Part shown: positions 8,837 through 16,837 of the stretch, piece by piece | How positions within the stretch are numbered: position 1 is the stretch's first letter | Layout: every line of letters starts with the position of its first letter | Origin: RYN-230 sp963813975 | GTDB taxonomy: Bacteria; Actinomycetota; Actinomycetes; Streptosporangiales; Streptosporangiaceae | Reading direction: 5' to 3' | Assembly (NCBI GenBank): GCA_963813975.1 | Contig: CAWFAP010000001.1 | Span: 558,001 to 622,000, forward strand | DNA: 64,000 nt | Program-made: the position numbers and the translations under genes | Notes under the pieces: model-generated | What the model saw: only the letters and a program-made list of their open reading frames with translations | Told to the model about the DNA's origin: nothing | The model's database searches: none

Positions 8837-9313
8837 TCACAGGGGAAGCGCAGGTTCGGCCGTCAGGCCGTAGCCTTCCCCGGCCGCCATGACCAGCTGA
8901 TCCAGGACGCTGGTGAGCTGGGCCCGGCTGGCCAGGGGGAGCGTGGCGACGATCCGGCTCAGCTCGCGCTGGCGCCACTCTGAGACCGCGCTGACCAGAC
9001 GCTGCCCGCTGGGAGTCAATTCGAGGGTCACCACGCTGCGGTGCCGCGGGTCACTGCCCCGGACCACATGGCCCGTCATGACCAGCCGGTCGGCCAGCCT
9101 GGTCACCGTAGACGCGTCCAGGCCGAGAGCCCGCGCCACCCACGCCGACCGGGCACAGCCGAGCTCGGCCAGGACGGCCAGCATCCGGAACTGGGGCAGT
9201 GTGACCGCGCCGTCGAGGACATCCAGGCTGCGCAGCGCGACCCCGGCCAGCACCCGGGTCGCGGCCTGCAGCGCACCCACCGGTTCCGCGAATTCTTCGC
9301 CACCTGCTTCCAC
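8837..9313 (-). CDS. MarR family transcriptional regulator
   Basis: A winged-helix regulator of about 158 residues. The HTH region reads ARSAWVARALGLDASTVTRLADRLVMTGHVVRG, followed by a wing with DPRHRSVVTLELT. The open frame extends up to 9460, but the residues there do not look like MarR, so I choose the GTG at 9313. A TACAAT hexamer lies 8 bp upstream of this GTG, which would allow a leaderless transcript; no Shine-Dalgarno site is seen. It is divergent from the F420-type oxidoreductase at 9484, and the shared 170-bp gap holds the GAAACACTTGC motif. Control of that enzyme is a reasonable inference. Confidence 0.8.
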   Translation of the reverse strand: MEAGGEEFAEPVGALQAATRVLAGVALRSLDVLDGAVTLPQFRMLAVLAELGCARSAWVARALGLDASTVTRLADRLVMTGHVVRGSDPRHRSVVTLELTPSGQRLVSAVSEWRQRELSRIVATLPLASRAQLTSVLDQLVMAAGEGYGLTAEPALPL

Positions 9314-9331
9314 GACACAACATTGTAGAGA

Positions 9332-9342
9332 GAAACACTTGC
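9332..9342 (+). promoter_or_regulatory. GAAACACTTGC motif, copy 1 (between MarR and F420 oxidoreductase)
   Basis: An 11-bp element 19 bp upstream of the MarR GTG. The same 11-mer recurs at 10993-11003 and 11039-11049 around the next regulator pair. Exact repetition at three intergenic or start-proximal sites in this GC-rich sequence suggests a common binding site. Confidence 0.45.
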
Positions 9343-9483
9343 AATCTGCCACTGTCCGCCGCGGGAACGCGGGGAGCCCGGTCCGTGGGTGGTGTAGCCC
9401 GCCGGGGCGCGGGTAGTGCCGGGCGTCAAGACATTCCCAAGAACGCGGCGCAGCGGGCAACTGGGCTGGGAAGGGCGGCGGTG

Positions 9484-10440
9484 ATGGCCACCCGGTATGG
9501 CTATTTCCTGTCGTCGGAGGAACACCCGCCGCAGGACCTCGTGCGGCAGGCGAGGCTGGCCGAGGAAGCCGGTTTCGAGGCTCTGTGGATTTCCGACCAC
9601 TTCCATCCCTGGCTCGACGAGCAGGGCGAGAGCGGCAACGTCTGGTCGGTAATCGGGGCTATCTCGCAGGTCACCTCGCTGCCCGTCACCACGGCGGTGA
9701 CCTGCCCGCTCATTCGCCAGCATCCCGCGGTGGTCGCCCAGGCCGCGGCGACCGCCGCGCTGCTCACCGGAGACCGTTTCACCTTGGGGCTCGGCACGGG
9801 CGAGAATCTCAACGAGCACATTCTGGGACAGCGCTGGCCGCCGGCCGAGGAGCGGCTGGAGATGCTCGAGGAAGCCGTGTCCGTGATCAGGGACCTGTTC
9901 AGCGGGCGGCTTATCAGTCACCGCGGCCCGCACTACACGGTGGACACCGCCCGCCTGTACTCGGTTCCGCCGACCCCGCCGCCGATCTTCATGTCGGGAT
10001 TCGGCCAGAAGGCGATCAAGCTGGCCGCCCGGATCGCGGACGGCTACGTCTGCGTGCCGCCAAACGCCGACTTCGTCCGGCTGTACCGCGAGTCGGGCGG
10101 TGGCGACCGGCCGGTTCAGGGCGGCTTCAAAGTGTGCTGGGCCCCGGACGAGACCCAGGCCAGGAAGACCATGCACCGGCTGTGGCGGACCGACGGGGTG
10201 CCTGGTGAGGCCAGCCAGCTGCTCACGCTGCCCCGGCACTTCGGCGAGCTCACCGAGCTCATCACCGAGGACATGATCAGTGCGCCATGCGGCCCGGATC
10301 CCGCGGTCCATCTGCAGGGCATCCAGGCCTATCGTGATGCGGGCTTCGATGAGGTGTACATCAGCCAGGCCGGTCCCGATTCGGAGGGGTTCTTCGAGTT
10401 CTATGCCTCCCGGATACTGCCGCGGCTGCGGGACGGGTAA
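9484..10440 (+). CDS. LLM-class F420-dependent oxidoreductase (G6PDH-like family)
   Basis: A second luciferase-like TIM-barrel enzyme of 318 residues, clearly a paralogue of the product of 4521-5504. It shares SDHFHPWLDEQGESGNVW, TLGLGTGENLNEH and the C-terminal APCGPDPAVH segment. I start it at ATG 9484, 8 nt after GGAAGGG, rather than at the longer frame from 9385. It probably reduces or oxidises a small molecule with F420; the substrate is unknown. It sits between two MarR genes, divergent from the one at 8837 and followed by the one at 10543, so it may be their regulated target. Confidence 0.87.
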   Translation: MATRYGYFLSSEEHPPQDLVRQARLAEEAGFEALWISDHFHPWLDEQGESGNVWSVIGAISQVTSLPVTTAVTCPLIRQHPAVVAQAAATAALLTGDRFTLGLGTGENLNEHILGQRWPPAEERLEMLEEAVSVIRDLFSGRLISHRGPHYTVDTARLYSVPPTPPPIFMSGFGQKAIKLAARIADGYVCVPPNADFVRLYRESGGGDRPVQGGFKVCWAPDETQARKTMHRLWRTDGVPGEASQLLTLPRHFGELTELITEDMISAPCGPDPAVHLQGIQAYRDAGFDEVYISQAGPDSEGFFEFYASRILPRLRDG

Positions 10441-10542
10441 GCGCGCACGGTCCGAGAGGCGATGTCAGCGCTGGTAGGCTCTCCGCCGGTATCAAAGGTG
10501 GGCGCAGCTGCTGGCCCGGTGGCGATCCTGATGGGATAGGAC

Positions 10543-10980
10543 ATGTTCCGGGGTTCCAGAGATGGGCAGGTCGAGGTGAGTACGGCCGAGCAGGGACTGG
10601 CTGCCCTGATCGAGGTGGCGGAGCGGGCGGTGGAGAAGATCGGCTCGTCCGTGCCGCCTGCCCAGCTGCGTGCCCTGCTGATCATCGACCGGGCCGGAAG
10701 CCTCAACCTCAACCGGCTGGCCACTCAGGTGGGCGCGTCCGCGTCGGCCACCAGCAGGCTGTGTGACCGGATGGAAGTCGCCGGGCTGCTGACCCGGGAC
10801 CGGGCGGAGGAAAGCCGCCGGGAGATCGTCCTGCTGCTGACCGAGTCGGGCCGGCGCCTGGCCGGCTGGGTGCGCGACCAGCGACGGGCAGCCCTGGCCG
10901 GCATGCTCCAGGCCATGACACCGGAAGGCCGCGACGCCCTGCTGCGCGGGCTCGGTGAGGTGGCTGCCGAGGCGGGTTGA
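10543..10980 (+). CDS. MarR family transcriptional regulator
   Basis: A 145-residue winged-helix regulator. The HTH reads LNRLATQVGASASATSRLCDRMEVAGLLTRD, and the wing AEESRREIVLLLTESG is typical of MarR-like proteins that in Streptomyces often sit beside SigB-type genes. The ATG at 10543 follows a GGGATAGG site at short spacing. The gene is 55 bp upstream of the sigma factor, and that gap contains the TTCCATATGGAA palindrome and GAAACACTTGC copies, so it probably regulates itself, the sigma factor, or both. Confidence 0.82.
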   Translation: MFRGSRDGQVEVSTAEQGLAALIEVAERAVEKIGSSVPPAQLRALLIIDRAGSLNLNRLATQVGASASATSRLCDRMEVAGLLTRDRAEESRREIVLLLTESGRRLAGWVRDQRRAALAGMLQAMTPEGRDALLRGLGEVAAEAG

Positions 10981-10983
10981 GTA

Positions 10984-11053
10984 TTCCATATGGAAACACT
11001 TGCCTTGCGCGGCGTGAGCGTGCCACACTTGCCGCATGGAAACACTTGCCGCA
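10984..11053 (+). promoter_or_regulatory. Palindrome and repeated ACACTTGCC elements upstream of the sigma gene
   Basis: This stretch holds a perfect 12-bp palindrome TTCCATATGGAA (10984-10995), GAAACACTTGC copies at 10993-11003 and 11039-11049, and a further ACACTTGCCGCA at 11025-11036 repeated 17 bp later at 11042-11053. The elements run across the proposed start codon of the sigma factor. They look like an array of operator sites, plausibly for the adjacent MarR protein. Confidence 0.5.
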
Positions 11054-11905
11054 GGTGATGCAGTTGCGGCAACCCCGCCCCGGACCATGGGCCGGCCCGC
11101 TGACGCAGCTGCGAGCTCGCTTGAACAGCTGGACGACGAAGAACTGCTGCTCGAGATCCGGTTGTACCCGCCGGATAATCCCCGCCGGAACCAGGCGTGT
11201 GAGGCGCTGGTGGGCCGTTACCGGGGACTGGTCCGGGCGTGCGCGAACCGCTACCGGCGCAGCCCGGAGCCGACCGAGGACCTGGTCCAGGTGGGCTACG
11301 TGGGCCTGCTCAAGGCGATCAACAACTACGACCCCGGCGTCGGCCGGAACCTCGCCGCGTACGCCCAACCGTGTATCACCGGGGAGATCAAGCGCTACTT
11401 CCGGGACAAACGATGGCAGGTGCACATCGAGCGGCCCGTCCAGGAACGGCTGCTCGTGCTGCGCGAGGCGGCCCACCAGCTCACCCAGCAGCTGGGCCAC
11501 GCGCCCAGCGACGCCGAACTCGCCAGCGAACTAGGGATGACCGAGGCTGATGTCCGGGAAGCGCACGGCGCGGACATGCTCCTGCAGCCGGCCTCACTCG
11601 ACGCGCCTCTGTCTGGCCAGCCCGACACGGCCAGCCTCGCCGACCTGCTCGGCGCGGAGGATCCTCAGATGGAGCACACCCTGTCGATGGAGGCGCTCGC
11701 AGTGCACTGGGATGAACTGCCCCGCCGGGAACAGCGGATCCTGCTGATGCGCTTCTACGGGGACATGACTCAGGCGGACATCGGCCGCACCCTGGGCATC
11801 TCGCAGATGCACGTGTCCCGGCTACTCGCCCACGCGCTCACGTTCCTGCGGGAGCGCATCCTCGGCCCGCCTGACGGCGCGGGGGGCAGCCTCGCCGCGA
11901 CCTGA
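11036..11905 (+). CDS. RNA polymerase sigma factor, SigB/SigF/SigG type
   Basis: A group 3 sigma-70 family protein of 289 residues. Region 2 is visible as TEDLVQVGYVGLLKAINNYDP with the core-binding and -10 recognition helices. Region 3 follows (SDAELASELGMTEADVREA), and region 4 has MTQADIGRTLGISQMHVSRLLAHAL, the -35 recognition HTH. Such factors run stress and development programmes and are normally held by HATPase anti-sigma factors that STAS proteins release. No such partner is adjacent. The start is uncertain: the ATG at 11036 lacks a ribosome site and lies within repeated operator-like DNA, and an in-frame ATG at 11087 is the alternative. Confidence 0.87.
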   Translation: METLAAGDAVAATPPRTMGRPADAAASSLEQLDDEELLLEIRLYPPDNPRRNQACEALVGRYRGLVRACANRYRRSPEPTEDLVQVGYVGLLKAINNYDPGVGRNLAAYAQPCITGEIKRYFRDKRWQVHIERPVQERLLVLREAAHQLTQQLGHAPSDAELASELGMTEADVREAHGADMLLQPASLDAPLSGQPDTASLADLLGAEDPQMEHTLSMEALAVHWDELPRREQRILLMRFYGDMTQADIGRTLGISQMHVSRLLAHALTFLRERILGPPDGAGGSLAAT

Positions 11906-11994
11906 GAGACGCGTCCCGCCCTCGGTCTTTCCAGGTCACGGCGTTCAGTGCCGCCGGATGCCGCACCGGACTAAAACCGGAGCCTTTACCGTTG

Positions 11995-12014
11995 CGCGAC
12001 ATTATCCTGTCGCG
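11995..12014 (+). promoter_or_regulatory. Perfect inverted repeat CGCGACA-N6-TGTCGCG
   Basis: A 7-bp perfect stem with a 6-nt AT-rich spacer, 90 bp after the sigma stop and about 94 bp before the phosphatase start. It could be a dimeric operator for the signalling operon or an RNA hairpin. No U-tract follows, so a classical terminator is less likely. The spacer includes TATCC, which resembles a -10 element. Confidence 0.4.
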
Positions 12015-12107
12015 GAACAGGAAGCGACGAAGCCGCTAGCCTCGCGTAGGGGGGCTAACGGTCTGCCATAAGGAGCGTTGGTTGAGGCCACGTCCCGCAG
12101 AGGCGCC

Positions 12108-13367
12108 ATGAGCATGCCGACCTGGACCGGCGTGCCCGCACCACGCGGCCCGGCCAGCCCCCCGCAGGAGAGCAGCGGCCTGGACCCCGGGCGCCTCGCG
12201 TGGCTGGGCGATCCGGACACGATCCTCCTGGTGGAGGACGACGCCGGTGACGTCCTGCTGGTGGAGGAACTCCTCGCGGACAGCGGCATGCAGGCCTCGC
12301 TGACCGCTGCACGCTCACTCGCCGAGGCCGTCGGCCTGCTCAGCCAGGGCCCGGCGCCCGGCTGCATCCTCCTGGACCTGCACCTGCCCGACGTGCAGGG
12401 ACTGGAGGCGGTCACCCAGCTGCTCGCCGCCGCCCCGGGAGCACCCGTAGTGGTGCTGACCGGGCTGGCCGAGGAGAGCGCGGGGCTGGCCGCGGTCGCC
12501 GCGGGCGCCCAGGATTACCTGATCAAGGGCCAGGCGCCACCGGACGTGTTCGGCCGCGCGATCCGCTATGCCACCCAGCGCAAGCACGTGGAACAGGCGT
12601 CAGCGGCGCTGCAGCGCAGTGCGCTGCGGGCGGAGGAGAACGCCCGGCTGGAGCGTGCGCTGCTGCCCACGCCGCTGCTCCGTACCGGGGCGTTCGAGAT
12701 GGTTGCCCGGTACCGGCCGGGCCGGGCCAATGCCCTGCTCGGCGGGGACTTCTACGACGTGGTCGAGACCTCGGACGGCGTCGTGCACGCGGTCATCGGT
12801 GACGTCTGCGGACATGGTGCCGCCGAGGCCGCCATCGGAGTCTGCCTGCGGGTGGCCTGGCGGTCCCTCGTACTCGCGGGCACGGCCCCGCAGGCGCTGA
12901 TGGGACTGCTCGAGCAGCTGCTGATGGCGGAGCGGCAGGACGATCACCTGTTCGTCACCCTCACGCACCTGGCCTTCGGCCCGGACCAGCGCAGCGTGCG
13001 GGTGCTCCGGGCCGGCCATCCGGGGCTGCTGCTGCGCACGCCTGGACACGTCGAGCTCGTGGAAGGACCGGCCGGGCCCGCAGTGGGCCTGGAGTCCGGC
13101 GTGTCCTGGCCGGAGCAAGAGCTGCCGCTGCCCGTGACTGCGGGCCTGGTGCTCTTCACCGACGGCCTGTTCGAGGGCCGGGTGGGGCCAGGCAGCCAGC
13201 GGCTCGGCGAGGACGGGCTGCTGGCCATGGCCCGCGATCTGGCCCTGCTCCCCCCATCCGGTTTCGTGGATACCCTGCTGGACACGACCGAGGCTGCGGC
13301 CGCCCTCTACGGCGGGCTCGCCGACGACGTCGCGATCGTCCACCTCGGCTGGAAGGCAGCGCAGTGA
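12108..13367 (+). CDS. Response regulator receiver fused to PP2C/SpoIIE-type serine phosphatase
   Basis: A two-domain signalling protein. The N-terminal receiver (about residues 35-155) has the acidic pair in LLVEDDAGDVLLVEE, the phospho-acceptor Asp in ILLDLHLPDVQG, and the conserved Lys in LIKGQ. A short coiled segment links it to a SpoIIE/RsbU-like PP2C domain with LGGDFYDVVE, VIGDVCGHGAAEA and LVLFTDGLFEGR, the Mn/Mg-binding aspartates. Phosphorylation of the receiver would switch phosphatase activity toward an antagonist protein. I prefer ATG 12108. The longest frame begins at TTG 12078, only 2 nt after AAGGAG, and ATG 12114 is also possible. The next gene overlaps its stop by 4 bp. Confidence 0.88.
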   Translation: MSMPTWTGVPAPRGPASPPQESSGLDPGRLAWLGDPDTILLVEDDAGDVLLVEELLADSGMQASLTAARSLAEAVGLLSQGPAPGCILLDLHLPDVQGLEAVTQLLAAAPGAPVVVLTGLAEESAGLAAVAAGAQDYLIKGQAPPDVFGRAIRYATQRKHVEQASAALQRSALRAEENARLERALLPTPLLRTGAFEMVARYRPGRANALLGGDFYDVVETSDGVVHAVIGDVCGHGAAEAAIGVCLRVAWRSLVLAGTAPQALMGLLEQLLMAERQDDHLFVTLTHLAFGPDQRSVRVLRAGHPGLLLRTPGHVELVEGPAGPAVGLESGVSWPEQELPLPVTAGLVLFTDGLFEGRVGPGSQRLGEDGLLAMARDLALLPPSGFVDTLLDTTEAAAALYGGLADDVAIVHLGWKAAQ

Positions 13368-15145
13368 GCGCATCCGGAACGCCGGAACGCGGGCGCCGGC
13401 TCCGGGGACTCACGGTCCAGGGCTGGTTCCGGCTGATGTTCACGGTGCTCGCGGCCCTGGCCGTGCTGGCCGCCGTCACCGTCGCGGCACTGACGGCCCG
13501 GACGCGGACGATCTCCAACGAGCTGACGAACTCGATCCTGCCCGCTCAGGCCCAGGCGTACTGGCTGCAGGGCGCCCTGGTCGATCAGGAGACCGGGGTC
13601 CGCGGCTACGGCCTCACCGGCGACGCGCGGTTCCTCCAGCCCTACACCGCTGGCCGGGCCGTCGAGCGGGCGGCCGCGGCCCAGCTTCACGCGCTGATCG
13701 GTGGCAAGAAGCCGCTGGCCGGGGACCTGGCCCGGGTCGAGCGGGCCGCCCAGGCCTGGCGCACCGGGTACGCGGTCCCGTCCATCGCCCGGGCGGGCCA
13801 GGGCGCGCTGAGCGGCACCAGCCTGGCCCAGCTAGACCGGGGCAAGACCGCCTTCGACCGGCTCCGGGCGCTGTCCGCCGCCCAGAACGCCCATCTGGCG
13901 GCCGGCGTGATGACCGACCGGGCCGCCCTCGGGGGGGCCCGCGTCCTCCAGAACTGGGTATACGTGAGCATCCTGGTCGTGTTCCTGTTCGCGACGGCGG
14001 CGCTGGCGATCATCCTGGACCGCACCGTCATCCGCCCGCTGCACCGGCTGCGTGCGGCCTCCGACGAGGTGGCGGCCGGTGACTACAGTCACCAGATCCG
14101 CACCAGCGGCCCGGCGGATCTGCAGGCCGTGTCCGCGGCCGTCGAGGGAATGCGCAGCGAGCTGGTCACGGCGCTGGACAGCAGCCGCGCCGCGCAGGAC
14201 GTCGCGGCCGGCCAGGCGGCCGACCTGGACGCCCAGGCCGCCGAGTTGCGCCGGTCCAACGCCGAGCTGGAGCAGTTCGCTTACGTCGCCTCGCACGACC
14301 TGCAGGAACCACTGCGCAAGGTCGCCTCCTTCTGCCAGCTGCTGGAGAAACGTTACAGCGACAAGCTCGACGAGCGGGGCCTGAAGTACATCGAGTTCGC
14401 CGTGGACGGCGCGAAGCGGATGCAGGTCCTGATCAACGACCTGCTGACCTTTTCCCGGGTCGGCCGGGCCAGCGACGTGCCCGTGACGGTACCCCTCGAC
14501 CAGCCGCTCGACGCGGCGGCTACGGCCCTGTCGGCGGCGATCGAGGAGACGGGGACGGTCATCGAGCGGCCCGGGCCGATGCCGGAGGTGAGGGGCGACC
14601 CCACCCTGCTCGGCATGCTGTGGCAGAACCTCATCGGCAACGCCATCAAGTTCCGCGCGCCCGGCCGCGCCCCGGTGATCCGGATCACCGCGGACGAGCA
14701 GCCGGACGGGGGATGGCAGATCGGCGTGGCCGACAACGGCATCGGCGTCCCACCCGAGTTCGCGGAGAAGATCTTCATCATCTTCCAGCGGCTGCACGGA
14801 CGGGACGCGTACCCGGGCACCGGGATCGGCCTTGCGCTGTGCAAGCGGATCGTCGAGCAGCACGGCGGCGAGATGTTCCTGGACACCAGCTACTCGGGGG
14901 GGACGCGCATCTACTTCACGGTGCCCGCCCCCGCGACCACCCCCGGCCGGCTGCCCGGCCAGCCCGAGGTCATCGGCGCCTTCACCCTCCCCGGCCCCGC
15001 CAGCCCCAGCCCCAGCGGCGGCTCTGGCAGGGACTCCGGCGCGGGCGGCCCGGCCGAACCGGGCGACGAGAACACCGCCACCATCCCCGAAGGGACACCG
15101 CATGTGCGACCTGGAACAGATCGAAGTCCTGCTGGTCGAGGATGA
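13364..15145 (+). CDS. CHASE3-HAMP sensor histidine kinase (phytochrome-kinase-like)
   Basis: A membrane sensor kinase of 593 residues. A first membrane segment (about 21-45) and a second (about 199-221) bracket an extracytoplasmic CHASE3-like domain containing DQETGVRGYGLTGDARFLQPY. HAMP follows (about 222-275), then a coiled coil and a HisKA domain with FAYVASHDLQEPLRKVASF (phospho-His). The HATPase domain has N-box WQNLIGNAIKF, G1 VADNGIGVP, and YPGTGIGLALCKRIVEQHGG. A Pro/Ser/Gly-rich tail of about 80 residues ends the protein. GTG 13364 overlaps the preceding TGA (GTGA), implying translational coupling, and the response regulator starts inside its 3' end. The signal is unknown. Confidence 0.9.
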   Translation: MSASGTPERGRRLRGLTVQGWFRLMFTVLAALAVLAAVTVAALTARTRTISNELTNSILPAQAQAYWLQGALVDQETGVRGYGLTGDARFLQPYTAGRAVERAAAAQLHALIGGKKPLAGDLARVERAAQAWRTGYAVPSIARAGQGALSGTSLAQLDRGKTAFDRLRALSAAQNAHLAAGVMTDRAALGGARVLQNWVYVSILVVFLFATAALAIILDRTVIRPLHRLRAASDEVAAGDYSHQIRTSGPADLQAVSAAVEGMRSELVTALDSSRAAQDVAAGQAADLDAQAAELRRSNAELEQFAYVASHDLQEPLRKVASFCQLLEKRYSDKLDERGLKYIEFAVDGAKRMQVLINDLLTFSRVGRASDVPVTVPLDQPLDAAATALSAAIEETGTVIERPGPMPEVRGDPTLLGMLWQNLIGNAIKFRAPGRAPVIRITADEQPDGGWQIGVADNGIGVPPEFAEKIFIIFQRLHGRDAYPGTGIGLALCKRIVEQHGGEMFLDTSYSGGTRIYFTVPAPATTPGRLPGQPEVIGAFTLPGPASPSPSGGSGRDSGAGGPAEPGDENTATIPEGTPHVRPGTDRSPAGRG

Positions 15146-15539
15146 CCCCGGCGACGAACTGATGACCCGGGAAGCCTTCGAGGACAACAAGATCCGCAAC
15201 CGGCTGCATGTGGCCCGGGACGGGGAAGAGGCGCTGGACTTCCTCTACCGTCGCGGCGCGCACGCCGATGCGCCGTCCGCGGACCTGATCCTGCTCGACC
15301 TCAACCTGCCCAAGTACGACGGGCGGCAGATCCTGGAGCAGATCAAGTCCGACCCCGAGCTCGCCCACGTACCCGTGGTGATCCTGACCACGTCCTCCTC
15401 CGAGGAGGACATCCTGCGCAGCTACAAGCTGCACGCCAACGCGTACGTCACCAAGCCGGTGGATGTGGAGCAGTTCATCGTGGCCGTCCGGCAGATCGAC
15501 GAGTTCTTCGTGTCGGTGGTCAAGCTGCCCCGGCGCTGA
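15102..15539 (+). CDS. Stand-alone response regulator (Rcp1-like single receiver)
   Basis: A 145-residue CheY-like receiver without an output domain. VLLVEDDPGDELMTREAF holds the acidic pair, LILLDLNLPKYDG the phosphorylated Asp, ILTTSSSEEDI the Thr/Ser switch, and YVTKPVD the Lys. This is the form usually paired with phytochrome-type kinases. The ATG at 15102 follows AAGGGA and lies 44 bp inside the kinase gene in another frame, so the three genes form one coupled unit. It probably acts as a phospho-shuttle, or competes with the receiver domain of the PP2C protein for phosphate. Confidence 0.9.
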   Translation: MCDLEQIEVLLVEDDPGDELMTREAFEDNKIRNRLHVARDGEEALDFLYRRGAHADAPSADLILLDLNLPKYDGRQILEQIKSDPELAHVPVVILTTSSSEEDILRSYKLHANAYVTKPVDVEQFIVAVRQIDEFFVSVVKLPRR

Positions 15540-15554
15540 TCCAGGGAGGTGCGG

Positions 15555-16781
15555 TCAGGCCCGGTCGCTGGCAGGGTCCTCTGCCACCGCAGTGCGCGGG
15601 TCCCGGTTCTCCCGGCCACGGTCGGCGTGCTCCTCGTCGGCGTGGTCGGTTCCAGCCTGCTCGGTGTCAGCGTGCTCGCCCTCAGGCTGCTCGCCGTCAG
15701 CCTGCTCGTCGGACCGGCTGTGGCCGAACATGTCGGCCAGCGCCCGGCGCATAGCAGCCCGGTTGGAGCCCCTCGGCACCTTGAGCGAGATATAGGACGC
15801 GATGCCGGTCGGGATGGGCAGCCAGAAGTTGACCAGCCGCCAGGCCAGCACGCCCAGCGTGGCCACGCTGCGGGTCAGGCCGAAGCTGACCAGCAGCACC
15901 GGGGTCACCGAATCGATCACGCCCAGCCCAGCCGGGCTGATCGGGAGAGCTCCGAGCACGTTCGCGATGCCGTAGGCGGCGAACAGCCCGACGGGGTTGG
16001 TGAAGCTGCCGAAGGCCGCGATGAAGCACCACAGCGACGCCGCGTCCAGCAGCCAGTTCAGCGCAGCCCAGAGCAGGGAGCGGATCATGACGCCGCGGTC
16101 GCGAGCCAGCCGGCGCAGCGACTCGTCGGCCTGGAGCACGATTCTCTCCAGCCGCGTGCCACCCACGCCGGGGATCTTGTCGCCGACCGCCCGCAGGATG
16201 CGCCCGGCGCGCGGTGCACCGCGGGTGAGCCCGATGATCAGTGCCGCTATCAATCCCAGCAGCACCGCGCCTGCGATGGCCACGGTGGCGTAGATCGGCC
16301 GGAACCCCGACAGCGGGATGGAAATCACGAGCGACAGCCAGAGCAGTACGTTCAGCACGATGGTGGAGCCCATGCCCTTGGTGGCCATCATGACGCCGAC
16401 GTCGGTGCCGTCCAGTCCTTCCGAGGTGAAGAGCTGGTATCCCACCCCGGCGCTGCCGATGGTGCCCGCGGGGATCATGTGCGCGACCGCGGCTGCGGCC
16501 AGGTCGATCCGGAAGAGCCGGGAGATGCCCGGCCTCCCCTTCGGGGGCAGCAGATCCCGGGTCAGCAGTGCGTAGCAGAACAGCGAGAGTGCTTCCAGCG
16601 CCAGCCCGGCGATCATCCAGGGGATGCTCACCCGGCCGAGCAGGTAGAGATTCTTGCTCGCGCCGACCAGTTCCGGGATGACCAGGTACTCGACGATCAG
16701 GGCCAGGATGAACAGGATGACGATCCGGCGGATCGGCCGCTTGGCCGCCCGCATCCAGCTGGACCGCATCCAGCGTGGCAA
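15555..16781 (-). CDS. YbhN/UPF0104 (AglD2-like) membrane protein
   Basis: An integral membrane protein of about 408 residues with at least seven hydrophobic segments. It belongs to the lysylphosphatidylglycerol synthase transmembrane-region superfamily (flippase-like domain), with the characteristic AAYGIANVLGALPISPAGLGVIDS motif near residue 285. Members are thought to translocate lipids or lipid-linked sugars; the substrate here is unknown. The C-terminal 55 residues are a hydrophilic Glu/Asp/His-rich tail. The annotated start is a TTG at 16781; ATG codons at 16769 and 16754 are possible, and no good ribosome site distinguishes them. The gene lies directly downstream of the AI-2E transporter gene on the same strand. 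Confidence 0.82.
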   Translation of the reverse strand: MPRWMRSSWMRAAKRPIRRIVILFILALIVEYLVIPELVGASKNLYLLGRVSIPWMIAGLALEALSLFCYALLTRDLLPPKGRPGISRLFRIDLAAAAVAHMIPAGTIGSAGVGYQLFTSEGLDGTDVGVMMATKGMGSTIVLNVLLWLSLVISIPLSGFRPIYATVAIAGAVLLGLIAALIIGLTRGAPRAGRILRAVGDKIPGVGGTRLERIVLQADESLRRLARDRGVMIRSLLWAALNWLLDAASLWCFIAAFGSFTNPVGLFAAYGIANVLGALPISPAGLGVIDSVTPVLLVSFGLTRSVATLGVLAWRLVNFWLPIPTGIASYISLKVPRGSNRAAMRRALADMFGHSRSDEQADGEQPEGEHADTEQAGTDHADEEHADRGRENRDPRTAVAEDPASDRA

Positions 16782-16837
16782 CTGGGGACCGCGGTCGCCC
16801 GGCGGCTCGGTCCCTTGTCCCTGCTCCGGAGGCGTGG

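Noticed and set aside
8760..8978. N-terminal extension of the GH15 frame
   Set aside because: The extra residues are not GH15-like, and a strong GAGGAGAGC ribosome site sits directly before ATG 8759.
12078..12107. TTG start for the PP2C protein
   Set aside because: The AAGGAG site is only 2 nt from the TTG; ATG 12108 or 12114 is more credible, although the TTG is not fully excluded.
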